Below, piece after piece: positions 35,635 through 47,229 of a stretch of DNA of 64,000 bases; the stretch's first letter is position 1; the number at the start of each line of letters is the position of its first letter. The notes beneath the pieces were generated by a model. It did not search any database and was not told the DNA's origin. It was given only the letters and a program-made list of their open reading frames with translations. The position numbers and the translations under genes are program-made. Source of the DNA: Spiroplasma gladiatoris (GTDB taxonomy: Bacteria; Bacillota_I; Bacilli_A; Mycoplasmatales; Mycoplasmataceae); assembly GCF_004379335.1 (NCBI RefSeq), contig NZ_CP038013.1, positions 868,001-932,000 on the forward strand, read 5' to 3'.

Positions 35635-35961
35635 CTATTCTGTATCTGCTACTATATTTTTTAAGTTATCAAAACCTTCACCAGTCTCTTTTATTTTAGA
35701 TTCATTTTCTTTTAAAAGTTCTGGTCTAATACGTTTATAACTTAATTTCACTTGATTTTTATCTTTTATAATATCAATTACTTCAACATCAACTTCATCA
35801 CCAATATTTACAAATTGTGAAATATCACCAACAAAGTAATCTGAAAATTCAGAAATATGTATCAATCCTTTTACTATACTTGACTCGTCTGTAACTTCAC
35901 AAAAGGCACCATAGTTAACAATACTTGTTATCTTTGCTTTAACTTTTTGTCCTTTTTCCAT
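35635..35961 (-). CDS. S1 RNA-binding domain protein (GSP13/YugI type)
   Basis: 108 residues. A single S1 domain fills residues 1-75: GQKVKAKITSIVNYGAFCEV, KGLIHISEFSDYFV, NIGDEVDVEVIDI and QVKLSYKRI. A polar, acidic tail follows. Proteins of this type associate with ribosomes or regulate RNA in Firmicutes. It lies 20 nt upstream of pgi and is probably co-transcribed. Confidence 0.82.
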   Translation of the reverse strand: MEKGQKVKAKITSIVNYGAFCEVTDESSIVKGLIHISEFSDYFVGDISQFVNIGDEVDVEVIDIIKDKNQVKLSYKRIRPELLKENESKIKETGEGFDNLKNIVADTE

Positions 35962-36052
35962 TTTTTCCTTGCTCTCCTTTACTAAAAATTATAAACTTAT
36001 TTTAGGAAATTATAAATGCTTTTAAAAAGAAATAGTAAAGTTGGTGAAAATT

Positions 36053-36292
36053 TTGACAAATGAAAATTTAGAACAAAAAGTAAAAGATGTGATTGAACAA
36101 TTAAAAATGTATGTTCGCCAAGATGGAGGAGATATGGAGTTTGTTGCATTAAAAGACAAAATTGTTTATATAAGATTACTTGGAAATTGTGTTGGGTGTG
36201 GTTTGACCAATCTCACTTATAAAGAAGGAGTAGAAAGTATTTTATTTGAAGAGTTTCCTTATGATATTAATGGTGTAGAATTAGTTTTATAA
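36053..36292 (+). CDS. NifU C-terminal domain protein (Fe-S carrier)
   Basis: 79 residues from a TTG at 36053, chosen because TTGGTGA sits 5 nt upstream; TTG 36041 or GTG 36044 are alternatives adding 3-4 residues. It has VRQDGGDMEFVAL and the cluster-binding GNCVGCGL (Cys46, Cys49). Such proteins hold or transfer [4Fe-4S] clusters and would serve the SUF system encoded 4 kb away. 13 nt before the next gene on the same strand. Confidence 0.82.
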   Translation: MTNENLEQKVKDVIEQLKMYVRQDGGDMEFVALKDKIVYIRLLGNCVGCGLTNLTYKEGVESILFEEFPYDINGVELVL

Positions 36293-36305
36293 AAGGAGAG
36301 AAAAT

Positions 36306-36788
36306 ATGTTATATGATACATTTTATAGCACTAGATTTATAGAGGTTTATAGTGCAGTAATTGCAACAATTACAACTTTAACAATTTTAACTGGATCTGT
36401 AGTTTTACCTTTATTATTAAAAAAATACAACGACAATAAAACAAAACTTGACTCAGCTCAACAAGCTGCTGATGAAGCATTTAAATTGTATTATTCAGAT
36501 GAGTCTAAAAAAAATGATTTTGATTGATATTATGCAGAAATTTGTGCAATTCAAAAAAGATATGGAATTACAAGTGTAAGATGTTTAAATTGTAAAAAAA
36601 TTACTTCTTGCACTAAATATAACGATTGATTTAAAGATAGATTAAGAGAAATCCCAGAAGTTAATAACTTTTGTTTTAAAGCTGGTAAATTAGGTTTTAA
36701 AATTGAGCTTTCAGTATTACTTTGTTATAATTGTGTGAAAGATAAAAAAGTAGAACCTTTTATTGATAAAACAAGTATAGAAAAATAA
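36306..36788 (+). CDS. Membrane-anchored Cys-rich protein
   Basis: 160 residues, AAGGAGAG site, ATG 36306. One hydrophobic helix (about 15-38) is followed by a Lys/Ala-rich helix and a soluble C-terminal half with six cysteines: CLNC (93-96), Cys102, Cys123 and CYNC (140-143). The paired CxxC motifs suggest a zinc ribbon or a metal or redox site. It is in an apparent operon with the NifU-domain gene. Family not recognised. Confidence 0.72.
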
Positions 36789-36814
36789 AATATGAACGTC
36801 AAAGTTCATATTTT
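36787..36814. terminator. Bidirectional terminator
   Basis: 11-bp arms AAAATATGAAC (36787-36797) and GTTCATATTTT (36804-36814) with T runs on both strands, shared by the convergent Cys-rich protein and lipoprotein genes. Confidence 0.8.
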
Positions 36815-36815
36815 T

Positions 36816-37643
36816 TTATATATTATTTAATACTGGTTTAAAAATAATTTCTTCATCTTTATCATCTTTAATGTATCTTAGACGATATTTTGCAACATTA
36901 TAAGTTGGCGAGGTAATTGTGATGATTGATTCGCCACTAACACTTGTGTTAAATTGATAAAAATGTTTTTCTCCACCAAGTGATTTAATTGAAAATTTTT
37001 CTTCTTGACTTTTACCAAAAGTATTTTGTTTTCAAAAATAAGTACCGTCTTCAGCTTTTTCTACAGATTGGTATTTTATGTAATAATTGATTATGTATTC
37101 ATTGTCTAAACTAACTAAATCGTAAGTTAAATCATCAAATTTTATTTTATTTACTTGTTCTTGAGAAGCGACTGGATAACTTCTTTCATAACCATAAATT
37201 AATTCAGAAGAACTTACTTTTTTTAGAATATTTTCAAATAATTTACTTGGTTTTTCACTACCCTCTTCATCTGTTAATTTAAATATTGTTTCTATAAGTT
37301 CTTTTAAAGCGCTTATATTTTTGTTACTTATGTTCTCTCAGTTTGGTGCAACACTTTGGTCAATATCATCAATTGTGATAATTTTGCTGCCTTTAAATGA
37401 TGCTACTTTTTCTTCTGATGATTGAATGTTGAAAATTGATCCTTTATCCAAAAAGAATTTACTATCTGTTTGAATATAATTTGTTATTTTTTGTGATTCT
37501 TCTGATTTAGTTTGACCATACTCAAAATTAACATAGTATTTTTTTGAATTATAAAATTCTTCAAAACCTTCACAAGCTACTAAAGATGATGAGCTTGTTG
37601 TTATTATCGACAATACACTTAACAATGAAATTATTTTTTTCAT
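36816..37643 (-). CDS. Lipoprotein, unknown function
   Basis: 275 residues. Signal peptide MKKIISLLSVLSIITTSSS with lipobox SLVAC (Cys24). The mature part is hydrophilic, with strand-like segments (YVNFEYGQTKSEESQKI; EYIINYYIKYQSV), and ends in a KYRLRYIKDDKDEE stretch. TGA codons encode two Trp residues. Good site upstream (GGGAGGAAAA). No known family. Confidence 0.75.
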
Positions 37644-37674
37644 TTTTCCTCCCGTGATACATAGATATATTTTA

Positions 37675-38517
37675 TTACTTAATATTATTATTTTTAATTA
37701 TTTTTTTTATAAATAAGTTTGAAATAAAATTTAAAAATATCGCAATTAATCAAACACTTATTAATAAACCTAATATTCCCATTATTGTTATAATGATTGG
37801 TTTGTTATCTGGCATAATTGGTGATATTTGACCATAAGGAAATGGAGTAAAAGCTCCGCCAATTGTTTGTCCGTCTGGATTAAAAATTTGGGGATAATAA
37901 GTATTCAAAAATATTGCTCTTATTGAAATAAATAGCGAATAAATTGCAATCATTAAAAAATTATATCAAGAATATTTTTTAACATATGTTTTTGTAGCAA
38001 TAATTTCTTTTGAATTTCAAAAATAAAACATTATAAACATTAAAGGTGAAATCATGTGTTCTAAAACTGATTTTAAAATCTTATATCAGTTATTAAATCC
38101 AACAATATTGTTGCTTCCAGATATTAAATCAATTATTGAAGTCAAGTTATATACTAAGAACATAATTAAATTTAATGTTGTTACTCTTGTTAAGTTATTT
38201 TTGTTTGATATTCATGATGGCATATTTTTATGATCTAAATTTATTCAATTTAATAGACCATAAGCAAAACTTGCCATTGATATTCAAGTTGATAAATAAA
38301 TTAATTGATTGATTAAAGAAAAATCAAAGTTTATTGTACTTGTTCCGTTTTTTGGGTCTGCTTGAATAATCGATAAAAACAAATCTAAAATAATTGCAAA
38401 AAATGGAACAAAAGTTGCTCATATATAAAATGATTTTTTTAAATAATGATTAATTTTTTCTTTTTTACTTATATCTTTGTTAATACTATTTTTTAAAAGT
38501 TTCGTTTCATTTGACAT
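37675..38517 (-). CDS. Six-TM membrane protein, paralog 2
   Basis: 280 residues with about six or seven hydrophobic segments. It shares order and motifs with the gene just upstream: INQLIYLS/SQSIYLS, NNWYKILKSVLEHM, then KKYSWYNFLMIAIYSLF, a YYPQIFNPDGQ loop and FTPFPYG. The EHM and FPY elements recall the Pr6Pr/FAR-17a/AIG1 membrane family, a weak suggestion only. Its start lies inside the end of the upstream gene. Confidence 0.72.
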
Positions 38518-39280
38518 TATTTACTTCCTTACTAACTTTATTATACACAAGGTTTGAAGTTCAATTAAAAAACACACCCATAACTCATATTGTAGCAAAT
38601 AAACCAACTATACCCAATGTAAATAAACCGGGTCCAATTTTAGTTCAATCTAATTCTGAATATGGAAAAGGATTAAATCCTTCTTGAGGTGTTTTAATTC
38701 CTGGATAATATTTTAATTCTAATGCAGCTCTTACGATCGCAAAAGTAACATAAACTGTTACAACTAAAAAGTTCAATCAACTATATTTTTTAATGAAATC
38801 TTTATCATTCACATAATTTTTTGGAAAAACATAATAAAATGCGAACATAAAAATTGGTGTTAGCATATGTTCAAGTACAGATTTTAAAATATTGTATCAA
38901 GTATTAAAACCTATGGTTGGTTTCCCTGATGATTTAGCATAAATTAAATTTAAATTATAAACAAGAAATTGAATAAAAGTTATTGTAACAACCATAGTTA
39001 TGTAATTTTTCTTTCTAACTCATTCTGGCATTGCTTGATGCTTAAAGAATGCTATTAAAGAAGTTGTTCCATAAATTGTAGTTAAAACACACACTCAAAC
39101 AGATAGATAAATACTTTGACTCATAACAGAAATGTCAAAGTCTTTGGTTCTATCTGCAAAAGGACCTGGCGCTGGTTCTGTAACCGATAATATTGTGTCT
39201 AAAATTAAGCAAAACATTGGAATGATTGCAAACCATAAATAAATTGCAAACTCTAATTTTTTTGGTAATTTGAATTTCAT
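38486..39280 (-). CDS. Six-TM membrane protein, paralog 1
   Basis: 264 residues, about six hydrophobic segments. Motifs shared with the downstream paralog: SQSIYLSVWV, FNTWYNILKSVLEHMLTPI, KKYSWLNFLVV, YYPGIKTPQEG and FNPFPYS. The frame reads a TGA (Trp) and overlaps the next start by 32 nt, so the two proteins are probably made together and may associate. ATG 39280 follows AAAGCGAGTG. Function unknown. Confidence 0.72.
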
Positions 39281-39462
39281 ATTACACTCGCTTTCTCTTA
39301 AAGTTTTATAAACGTTATAAATATCATTTTATAGTTAAAATTTAAAATAACCAAGTTAAATTTTTAATTTAAAAAACTTTTAGTTATTAATAAAATATTT
39401 TAATTAAAAAATAATCAAAACATTAACATACTTAATAGCAGATTTTATGTGGTTATTTTAAA

Positions 39463-40221
39463 TTATTTATTTTTTAGTTTTTTTTCAATCTCATCAACAG
39501 CTCAACCTAATTGTTGATATTTAATTTTTGCTTGCATATTTTCTTTATCTTTGTAAATTGAAGATAACTCGTAATAAATTTCTTTAATTTCTTCAATGCT
39601 CATTTGAGAATCAACACCTAAAACAGAATATGGATCTAAAGTTCTGTCGATTTCAATTACTTCTTCGCTTTTTGTTTCTGGTGTTTCTTTTCAGTTTTTA
39701 ATCTTTTTTTGTTTCAATTCATTTAATAATAAATAAATTTTATTTTCATTTTGCTCAAGTTCTTCGCTAAAAATATTATAATAAATTTTAAAATCATTAA
39801 AATATTTAAAATCTTTTAGTAAGGCTTTTCTAAGTTCTCAAATTTCATTAACTTTTTTTGTATCGCCAACTTCTTTGTAGTTGTATAAAATGTTATACTC
39901 TTCTTTAAAACTTTTTTTGTATCAAGGATGACTTGTAAAATCTTCATAACTAAATAAATATAAACGGTTGTTTTTTTTAAGAATTTTAAATCATTCTTCT
40001 TTATTTTCTTTTGTTAAAATTAAAATTTTATCTATATCCGTTGTTTTTTTATCTTTATGATCATTTTTATTTATTAACTTTTTTTTATTAATATATATTG
40101 TTAACAAAAGTAATACAACACCAATTCCTATCAACACAATTATAAAAGTTATTAATGAAGATTTTCAATTAAAGTTATCTAAAAAACTTAAATTATAGTT
40201 TAAAAACTCGTTATTTTGCAT
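39463..40221 (-). CDS. Membrane-anchored J-like protein lacking HPD
   Basis: 252 residues. A short N terminus, one TM helix (about 22-44), then a basic and charged helical middle. The C-terminal 57 residues resemble a J domain: DPYSVLGVDSQMSIEEIKEIYY, then SSIYKDKEN where HPDKN would stand, then helix III (KYQQLGWAVDEIEKKL). The HPD tripeptide needed to stimulate DnaK is absent. It begins 35 nt after sufB in the same direction and may be transcribed with it. The J assignment is by pattern and is tentative. Confidence 0.62.
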
Positions 40222-40255
40222 TTTTATACTCTTTTCTTTATAAAAATATTATAAC

Positions 40256-41668
40256 TTATCCAACAGAACCTTCCATATCCATTTTTATTAATTGGTTTAA
40301 TTCCACCGCATATTCTAAAGGTAATTCTTTTGTAAATGGTTCTAAAAATCCCATAACAATTAATTCTAAGGCTTGAGTTTCATCAATTCCTCGACTCATT
40401 AAATAAAATAATTGTTCTTCACTAACTTTTGAAACAGTTGCTTCATGTTCGATTTGAGATTGATTATTATAAACTTTGTTTTGCGGAATTGTATCTGAAT
40501 GACTTTGATTATCTAAAATTAAAGTGTCACATTCAACTCTAGCTTTCGAAAACTTTGCTTCAGGACCAATATGAGCTAAGCCGCGATAATTTGCTGTTCC
40601 TCCTTGAAAGGTAATTGATTTAGAAATAATTTTAGATTTAGTCTCTTTTCCTAAATGAATCATTTTACTTCCAGCATCTTGATAAACACCTTTTTTAGCA
40701 ACTGCAATTGAAATAGTATCTCCTTGAGATCTATCGCCTTTTAAAATACAACAAGGATATTTCATGTTGATTTTTGAACCAATATTTCCATCAACCCATT
40801 CCATTCTTCCATCTTCTTCAACAATACTTCTTTTAGTAACTAAGTTTAATACATTATCACTTCAGTTTTGTACTGTTGTATATCTAACATGACTTCTTTT
40901 TCCAACAAATATTTCAACTATTGCTGCATGTAAGTTGTTACTTGAATATATGGGCGCAGTACAACCTTCAACATAAAGTAATTCAGCATCGTCTTCAACA
41001 ATAATTAAAGTTCTTTCAAATTGACCAGATTTTTGATAATTAATTCTAAAATATGCTTGTAATGGTCTTTCTACTTTAACTCCTTTTGGAACATATATAA
41101 AAGTTCCTCCAGATCATACAGCACTATTTAAAGCTGCATATTTATTGTCATTGTTTGAGACTAATTTTGAAAAATACTTTTTAAATAATTCAGGATATTT
41201 TTTTAAAGCAGAATCACAATCTGTAAAAATAACTCCTTTTTTTGTTAAGTCATCTTGAAGTTGTTCATAAACTGGGGCTGCATCTCATTGAGCGTTAATT
41301 CCCATAAAAAAGTTTTTTTCAGCTTCTGGAATTCCTAAACGATCATAAGTTTTTTTAATATTATCTGGTAATTCTTCTCAATCATTTACAACATTATCTG
41401 TACCTCTTGTGTAGTAGTAATAATCTTGAAAATCAATAAAACTTAAATCCGGTCCGAAGTTAGGTTGTGGTCTTTTGTTAAAATTTTTTAAACTTTCCAA
41501 TCTAAAATTTAACATTCATTCAGGTTCTTCTTTTAATTTAGAAATTTGAGTTACGATTTCTTCATTTAAACCTTTTTCAACTTTAAAAGATGATAACTCC
41601 CCTTCGTTAAAGCCATATTTATACTTGCTTATTTCATGGATATCTTTTTCTTGTTTTAATTTTTTCAT
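40256..41668 (-). CDS. sufB: Fe-S cluster assembly protein SufB
   Basis: 470 residues. Beta-helix scaffold subunit of the SufBCD complex. Typical blocks: [89 protein letters not shown] and the C-terminal [22 protein letters not shown]. Last gene of sufCDSUB, 1 nt after the sufU stop. Confidence 0.95.
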
Positions 41669-41669
41669 T

Positions 41670-42107
41670 TTAATTTATTTCACTTTCTAAAATTGTTTTT
41701 AAACCATCAGCTCCTAATAGTGCACAATTTATTCGATTACCTTGTTGATAAATTTGATGAAAAATAATTAATTCATCTAAGTTTTGTTCTTGATATTCTT
41801 TTCCAGTAATCATATTATGATAGTTTTTTAAAATTGCTAAACCTTCTTCTTTTGATTTGCCAGTAAGTTGAGAACAAAGAATATCAATTGCTGCAATACT
41901 AATTACACATCCTACTCCATCAAACTTAGCGCTTTTTATAGAATCATTTTGATAATCTATTTGCACATCAATAGAGTCAGCACAAGTTGAAGAATCTTGA
42001 TACTTTACAATGGCACTTTTTTCTTCTACTAGTCCTTTATTTTCTGGATTTACAAAATGTTCCATAATAATTGATCTTAATAATATTTTGTCATTTTTAT
42101 CTATCAT
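41670..42107 (-). CDS. sufU: SufU sulfur-transfer / scaffold protein
   Basis: 145 residues. It accepts sulfur from SufS and passes it to SufBCD. The three zinc/sulfur ligand cysteines are present: Cys42 (STCADSI), Cys67 (GVGCVIS) and Cys128 (RINCALL), with the SufU-type insertion between the second and third. It lies between sufS and sufB, as in Gram-positive SUF operons. Confidence 0.92.
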   Translation of the reverse strand: MIDKNDKILLRSIIMEHFVNPENKGLVEEKSAIVKYQDSSTCADSIDVQIDYQNDSIKSAKFDGVGCVISIAAIDILCSQLTGKSKEEGLAILKNYHNMITGKEYQEQNLDELIIFHQIYQQGNRINCALLGADGLKTILESEIN

Positions 42108-42119
42108 AGTTTTTCCTCT

Positions 42120-43334
42120 TTATAAAATTTCTTCTATTCAACTATCTGCATCTTTTAAAGCAATAATTAATTTTTTAATATCTTCTATTGTGTTGTAAAT
42201 TCCAAAGCTTATTCTTATTGTTGATTCTTCTTTTAAAAACTCATTTGATAATCTTGCACAATGCTTTCCTACACGAACTAAAATGTTATATTTTTTATTT
42301 AAAAAAGAGCCAAAATCTTGTGCGTTAACGTTTTTTAAATTAAACAAAATAATTGGTTCATTGTTATTTAAATTATAAAAATTAAATTTATTTATTTCAA
42401 TCTCATCTAAGTTATCTATAAAATAGTTTTTTAAGTTTTGCAAATGTTCATTTATTTTTAAATAAGTTAAGTTTTCTATAAATTCAATAGCAGTTTTAAA
42501 ACCATAAATTGCACTTAAATTTAAAGTCCCCGCTTCTAAACGCATTGGTAGTTTTGCTAATCTAAATTCATTATGAGAAATTAGCGAATTATTGCCTCCT
42601 CCATAAAAAATTGGTTCTAATAATTCTAATAAATTTTTTTTACCCCATAAAACTCCCAAACCAAATGGTCCATACATTTTGTGAGCAGAAAAAGCAATAA
42701 AATCAACATTTCATTGTTTTACATCAATTTTATGATGACTAACACTTTGAGCGCAATCAACAATAATAATTATTTCATTGTTAAAAGCTTTTATTATTTT
42801 ACTAATTTTTTGAATATCATTAAAAGTTCCCATTGTGTTTGAATTTGATGCAAAAGATACTAATTTAGTTTTTGTAGACAAAGAGTTTTTTAGTTTATCA
42901 ATATTAATCGAACCATTATCATTTAAATTAAAATATTTTAAATTTATTTTATTTTCTTTCTCTAAAACTTTTCAAGGTAACAAATTTGAAGAGTGTTCTA
43001 ACTCAGTTAAAACTACTTCATCGTTTTCTTTAAAATGTTTTTTTAACCCGCTTACGATTTGATTTAAAGAATGTGTTGTTCCGCTTGTAAAAATTATTTG
43101 TTCGCTATTATTTTCATTAATAAATTTTGCACAAGTCCTTCTAGCTTCTTCTAAAACTTGATTTGCAATGTACGCATTTTTGAACAAGTTATTGTGTGAA
43201 TTAGCACCAATTTTAACATTATATTCATATTCTGCATCTAAAACTACTTTTGGTTTTAAAGTAGTTGCTGCAGAATCAAAATATATATCATTTGGGTTTA
43301 AGTCAAAATAAGGAAAAAGATTTTTGTAATTCAT
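42120..43334 (-). CDS. sufS: Cysteine desulfurase SufS
   Basis: 404 residues, PLP-dependent group II cysteine desulfurase. Start IYFDSAATTLKP; PLP-binding Lys219 in SAHKMYGPFG; catalytic Cys359 in VRVGKHCARLS near the C terminus; GTLNLSAIYGF in between. It takes sulfur from cysteine for SufU. Its start follows the sufD stop by 1 nt. One terminal TGA is read as Trp. Confidence 0.94.
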
Positions 43335-43335
43335 T

Positions 43336-44103
43336 TTAAAGCATTCCTTTTAGCATTTCTTTAAGCTGTTTTACAATTTGTTCATCTTCAATTTCTATAA
43401 AAATTGGTTCAAAAAATCCATTTACTATCAGTTCTTCTGCAACAGATTTTTTTAAACCTCTTGAAAGTAAGTAAAACATTTGGTCTTGATCTAACATTCC
43501 AATTGCATTTGCGTGACTTGCGACAATATCATTTTCATCAATTAATAAAACTGGATCTGAATTTGCTTTTGCATGCTCGTCTAACACTAATAATCTTAAC
43601 TCTTGATGAGCTTCACTATTACTTGATTTATTTTTTATATCGCTTATACATCTAATAAATCCTTTTGAATGACCTTTTAATATTTCATAAAGTTTTATAT
43701 TTGAAAGTGTGTTTCTAGATATATGATCTACTTTCACAATTGAATTTTTATTTAAATTTTCGTTTAAAATTGTAGAACTATAGATATTAACATTGCTGTT
43801 TTCACTTAATAATTTAACAGTAATATTATCATTACAATTAAAATTTGCAAAATTTGCTATTTTTAAATTTAAACTTGAGTAACTTTCAACATTAAAGGTA
43901 ATGTTGAAAGTTTTTTCTTCTAAATTACTTGACTGTAAAAACAATATTGTTAAATCAATATTTAAGTTTTTAGAAATGTTAATACTTAAATCACTATTTA
44001 TATTTCCAAAAATCATAATATTTTTTGCATCATTTTTAAATTCATAAAGATTTTGTTGACTATCAAAAAAATTAATAATATTTTCGTTAGAAAAGTTAAT
44101 CAT
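43336..44103 (-). CDS. sufD: Fe-S cluster assembly protein SufD
   Basis: 255 residues, short for SufD. The C-terminal half has the family pattern EAHQELRLLVLDEHAKANSDPVLLI, VASHANAIGMLDQDQMFYLLSRGL and EELIVNGFFEP; the N-terminal part is a diverged beta-helix. Partner of SufB and SufC. The ATG overlaps the sufC stop as TAATG. Confidence 0.9.
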   Translation of the reverse strand: MINFSNENIINFFDSQQNLYEFKNDAKNIMIFGNINSDLSINISKNLNIDLTILFLQSSNLEEKTFNITFNVESYSSLNLKIANFANFNCNDNITVKLLSENSNVNIYSSTILNENLNKNSIVKVDHISRNTLSNIKLYEILKGHSKGFIRCISDIKNKSSNSEAHQELRLLVLDEHAKANSDPVLLIDENDIVASHANAIGMLDQDQMFYLLSRGLKKSVAEELIVNGFFEPIFIEIEDEQIVKQLKEMLKGML

Positions 44104-44843
44104 TAAATCAACTCCTTAACTCAGTTGTATCCTTGAGAATTTATTTTATCAACAATTTCGCTTCCTCCACTTTTAATAATTTTTCCATCAATTATTACAT
44201 GGGCATGAGTTGGTTTTACTTTTTTGAAGAAACGATCATAATGAGAAACAATTATCATTCCTAATTTTGAAAAATCTAATGTATTTAAGTTATTTGATAC
44301 AACTTCAAGAGCATCAACATCAAGTCCAGAATCAATTTCATCAATTAAACAAAATAAAGGGTTTAACATTTTCATTTGTAAAATTTCATTTTTTTTCTTC
44401 TCTCCACCAGAAAATCCATCATTAACAAATCTTTTTAACATACTTAAATCAAAATCTAAGTCTTTTGCTTTCAATCTTATATCTGTCATTATATCTTTTA
44501 ATTTTTGCTTTTCATCATTGTGAGCATTAACAACATATTTTAAATATTCTAAGTTACTTACACCTGGAATTGTTTGTGGATTTTGCATTGCTAAAAATAT
44601 ACCCGCTTTACTTCTTTGATCAACACTTAAATCTAAAATGCTTTTATTATCAATTAAAATATCTCCTTTTGTAATTTCATACTTTGGATGACCCATTATC
44701 GCCATAAGTAAAGTTGATTTACCATTACCATTCGGACCCATTAAAGCGTGAATTTCTCCTGATTTTACAATTAAATCTATTCCTTTTAAAATTTCTTTAT
44801 CTTCAATTTTTACATGTAGATTTTTTATTTCAATTATATGCAT
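44103..44843 (-). CDS. sufC: SUF ATPase SufC
   Basis: 246 residues, ABC-type ATPase. Walker A GPNGNGKST (36-44), Q-loop LAMQNPQTIPGV, signature FSGGEKKKNEIL, Walker B LFCLIDEIDSGLD and the switch His in IIVSHYDRF. First gene of the sufCDSUB operon. Preceded by GATAGGAGATATTTAT and, about 35 nt further up, a minus-strand TATAAT. Confidence 0.95.
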
Positions 44844-45000
44844 ATAAATATCTCCTATCTTTTTAATTATAAAGATAATTGTTGAAAATAAAAATCAAAT
44901 AGTAAATGAATGTTATACTTAAAACTTTCAAATAAATATTACTTATTTGTTTTTTTTCTTTATAATTATTTTGATAAACAAAATTCAAGGAGTGAATAGT

Positions 45001-47229
45001 GTGAAAAAATTGTTAACACTACTCGGAAGTTTAACACTTGTAACAAGTGCTGCGAATGCTGCAATTGCGTGTGGAACTTACGATATTAAAAAAGACGGTA
45101 ACTCAGTTATTGCAAAATTTTTAAAAAGTTTAAATGGAAAAGCAGAACTAGATGCATCAGATGTTTTGTGAGATTTGATTAGTAGTTCTGGTCCATCAAA
45201 CAGAGAAACATTTCTAATTGAAATGCTTCAATTAATGAACGTTTCATTATTAGCTAATTCAAATACATATTTTGGAAAAGATGGCACATTAAAATTAGAT
45301 GAAAGCAATCCTGTTTATAACAAAGGATTAGCAGACACTTTAATTTATAGATGAGATTCTTTAAATAAAGCAGTCGATCAACAAATTACACGTGAAAAAG
45401 AATCATATAAAGTTAAACACGGTAAAAAATGAGAAGATAAATGAAAAGATATGCTTTATGAAAAATATACTGTATATCAAAACAAGAAAAAAGAAATGGA
45501 TCAAGATTTCTTAGAAAAAAAATATAAAGCAAATATTTTACTTACAGATACAAACAACAATGCAACTAAAGCTATTTTAGATGTTTTATTAAACACTGAT
45601 AGTTATGGTGTTACATGAGTTTCTGTTCAAACTGTAAAAAATAAGTTTGATAAATTAAATGATGTAAAAAATGATGCTAATAAATTTAATGCAGTTTTTG
45701 ATGCTGATAAAAAAGCAATAAGTCAAATTCAAAACTCAACTAAGACTAAAACAAGTGAGTGAATTAAATATGATGATAGCTTAACAGCAGATCAAGCAAA
45801 AGCTATCATATCAGGAATTGAAAAATCTAAAATAGTTTGTGATGTTCCCGAAGATATAGACCAATGAGTTGCAACTTCAAGTTCAACTAGAAAAGGAATG
45901 TTAAGTAATTCACAAATTTATTTTTTAGAAAAATTCTATCAAGTAAAAGCACCTTTAGCTATAAGTGAAATTACAGTACCTTTTGCAACTAATGGTAAAT
46001 TTGATGATGGTATTAGTTATGAAGACTTTAAAGGTGATAATAATACGAATGCTATTGATTTATCAAAATTATTAATGAGTCTTCAAACTGGTGGAAACAC
46101 ATTTTGAACAGAAGCTGCTAGAAACTCAAGCAAGTTAAACACTGGATCAATGAAAAAATATGATAAATTGTTAACATTAAAATCTACAGATTTTTCTGAT
46201 TCTTTAAAAAGTGTAGTATACGACTATGTTTTAGGTACAACTGTTAAAGGTGGTATAACAGAATTAAAATTTGAAGATGGCGAATATGAAAAGAATGTTA
46301 CATCTTTAACTACTACTTTATCTAGAAAAGTAGCTGATGCTGGAAGCGAAAAAGCAGACAGCGAAAACAAAGAAGCTAATAACTTTTATGCGACTTTATC
46401 AGGTAATACTGGTAAATTACTTTTCATTGATACTGATGGTCTTCATATCGTTTCAATTGATGGATATGACAAATTAAAAAACGAAAAAACAAGCGCAAAA
46501 GAAGGTTTAACTACTTTAGATCAGTTACAAGCATACAATGAATTTCATAAATTAACAGATAATCAAAAAATTTATTATATGAATGAAACAGATAGTGATA
46601 AGTCAAAAGACTATATGAATATTTTAAATAGTTCAATTAAAAACGATTATTTAAGATATTTAGCAAATAGTTCATTGATTAGTGGAATTTCAGATGCTCC
46701 AGTTGCTTTTGATATTGTTGGAGAGTTAAAAACATGGGTTTCTGTAACAAGCTCAACAGACACTGAGACTTATTGAATGACTGCTGTATTTGATTACTTT
46801 AAAAAAATAACAACTAAAACTAAAGAAACTAATAGTACAGAAGAAATTGAAGGATTTATTGGAAAACTAATTCAGTTCAGTCAAGATGATGCGCCTAACG
46901 AGGAAGGTGACAAAACTGCAAAATCAATGAAACGTTGAGTTACAAATAAAGTTAAAGTAGCTCAATCAAACCTTTATGTTGCACCTCAAATTGCTTTTGC
47001 TGAAAAATATAAAACTTGAGTAAAAACTATTAGATCAAATACAACAACTGGTTATCCTAAAACTGTAATTGAAAATAGTAAATTTGGTGTTGAAAAAATT
47101 GGACAAGAAGTAGCGAAAATATGACCAGAGGATGGTAAAATTGTTGCTAAACAACCAGAAGCAACAAAAAATAGCATAAATAATAATTTATTTTATTACA
47201 CTTTTAACAAAATTGGAGGTATGCAATAA
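45001..47229 (+). CDS. Large lipoprotein, HitA-like position
   Basis: 742 residues. I start at GTG 45001, 9 nt after AAGGAGTG; it gives a clean lipoprotein signal (MKKLLTLLGSLTLVTSAA, lipobox AIAC, Cys24). An ATG at 44947 would prepend an odd hydrophobic run. The mature part is large and hydrophilic: WEDKWKDMLYEKY coiled segments near 145, then repeated charged helices and a C-terminal Trp-containing region. The stop overlaps the next ATG (TAATG). With the following lipoprotein and HIT gene it matches the hitA-hitB-hitL (P60/P80-HinT) order described in mollicutes. Homology to those proteins was not tested. Confidence 0.75.

Noticed and set aside
44947-45000. Upstream ATG extension of the first hit-locus lipoprotein
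   Set aside because: It would place a second hydrophobic run before a perfect lipoprotein signal; GTG 45001 has the better ribosome-binding site.
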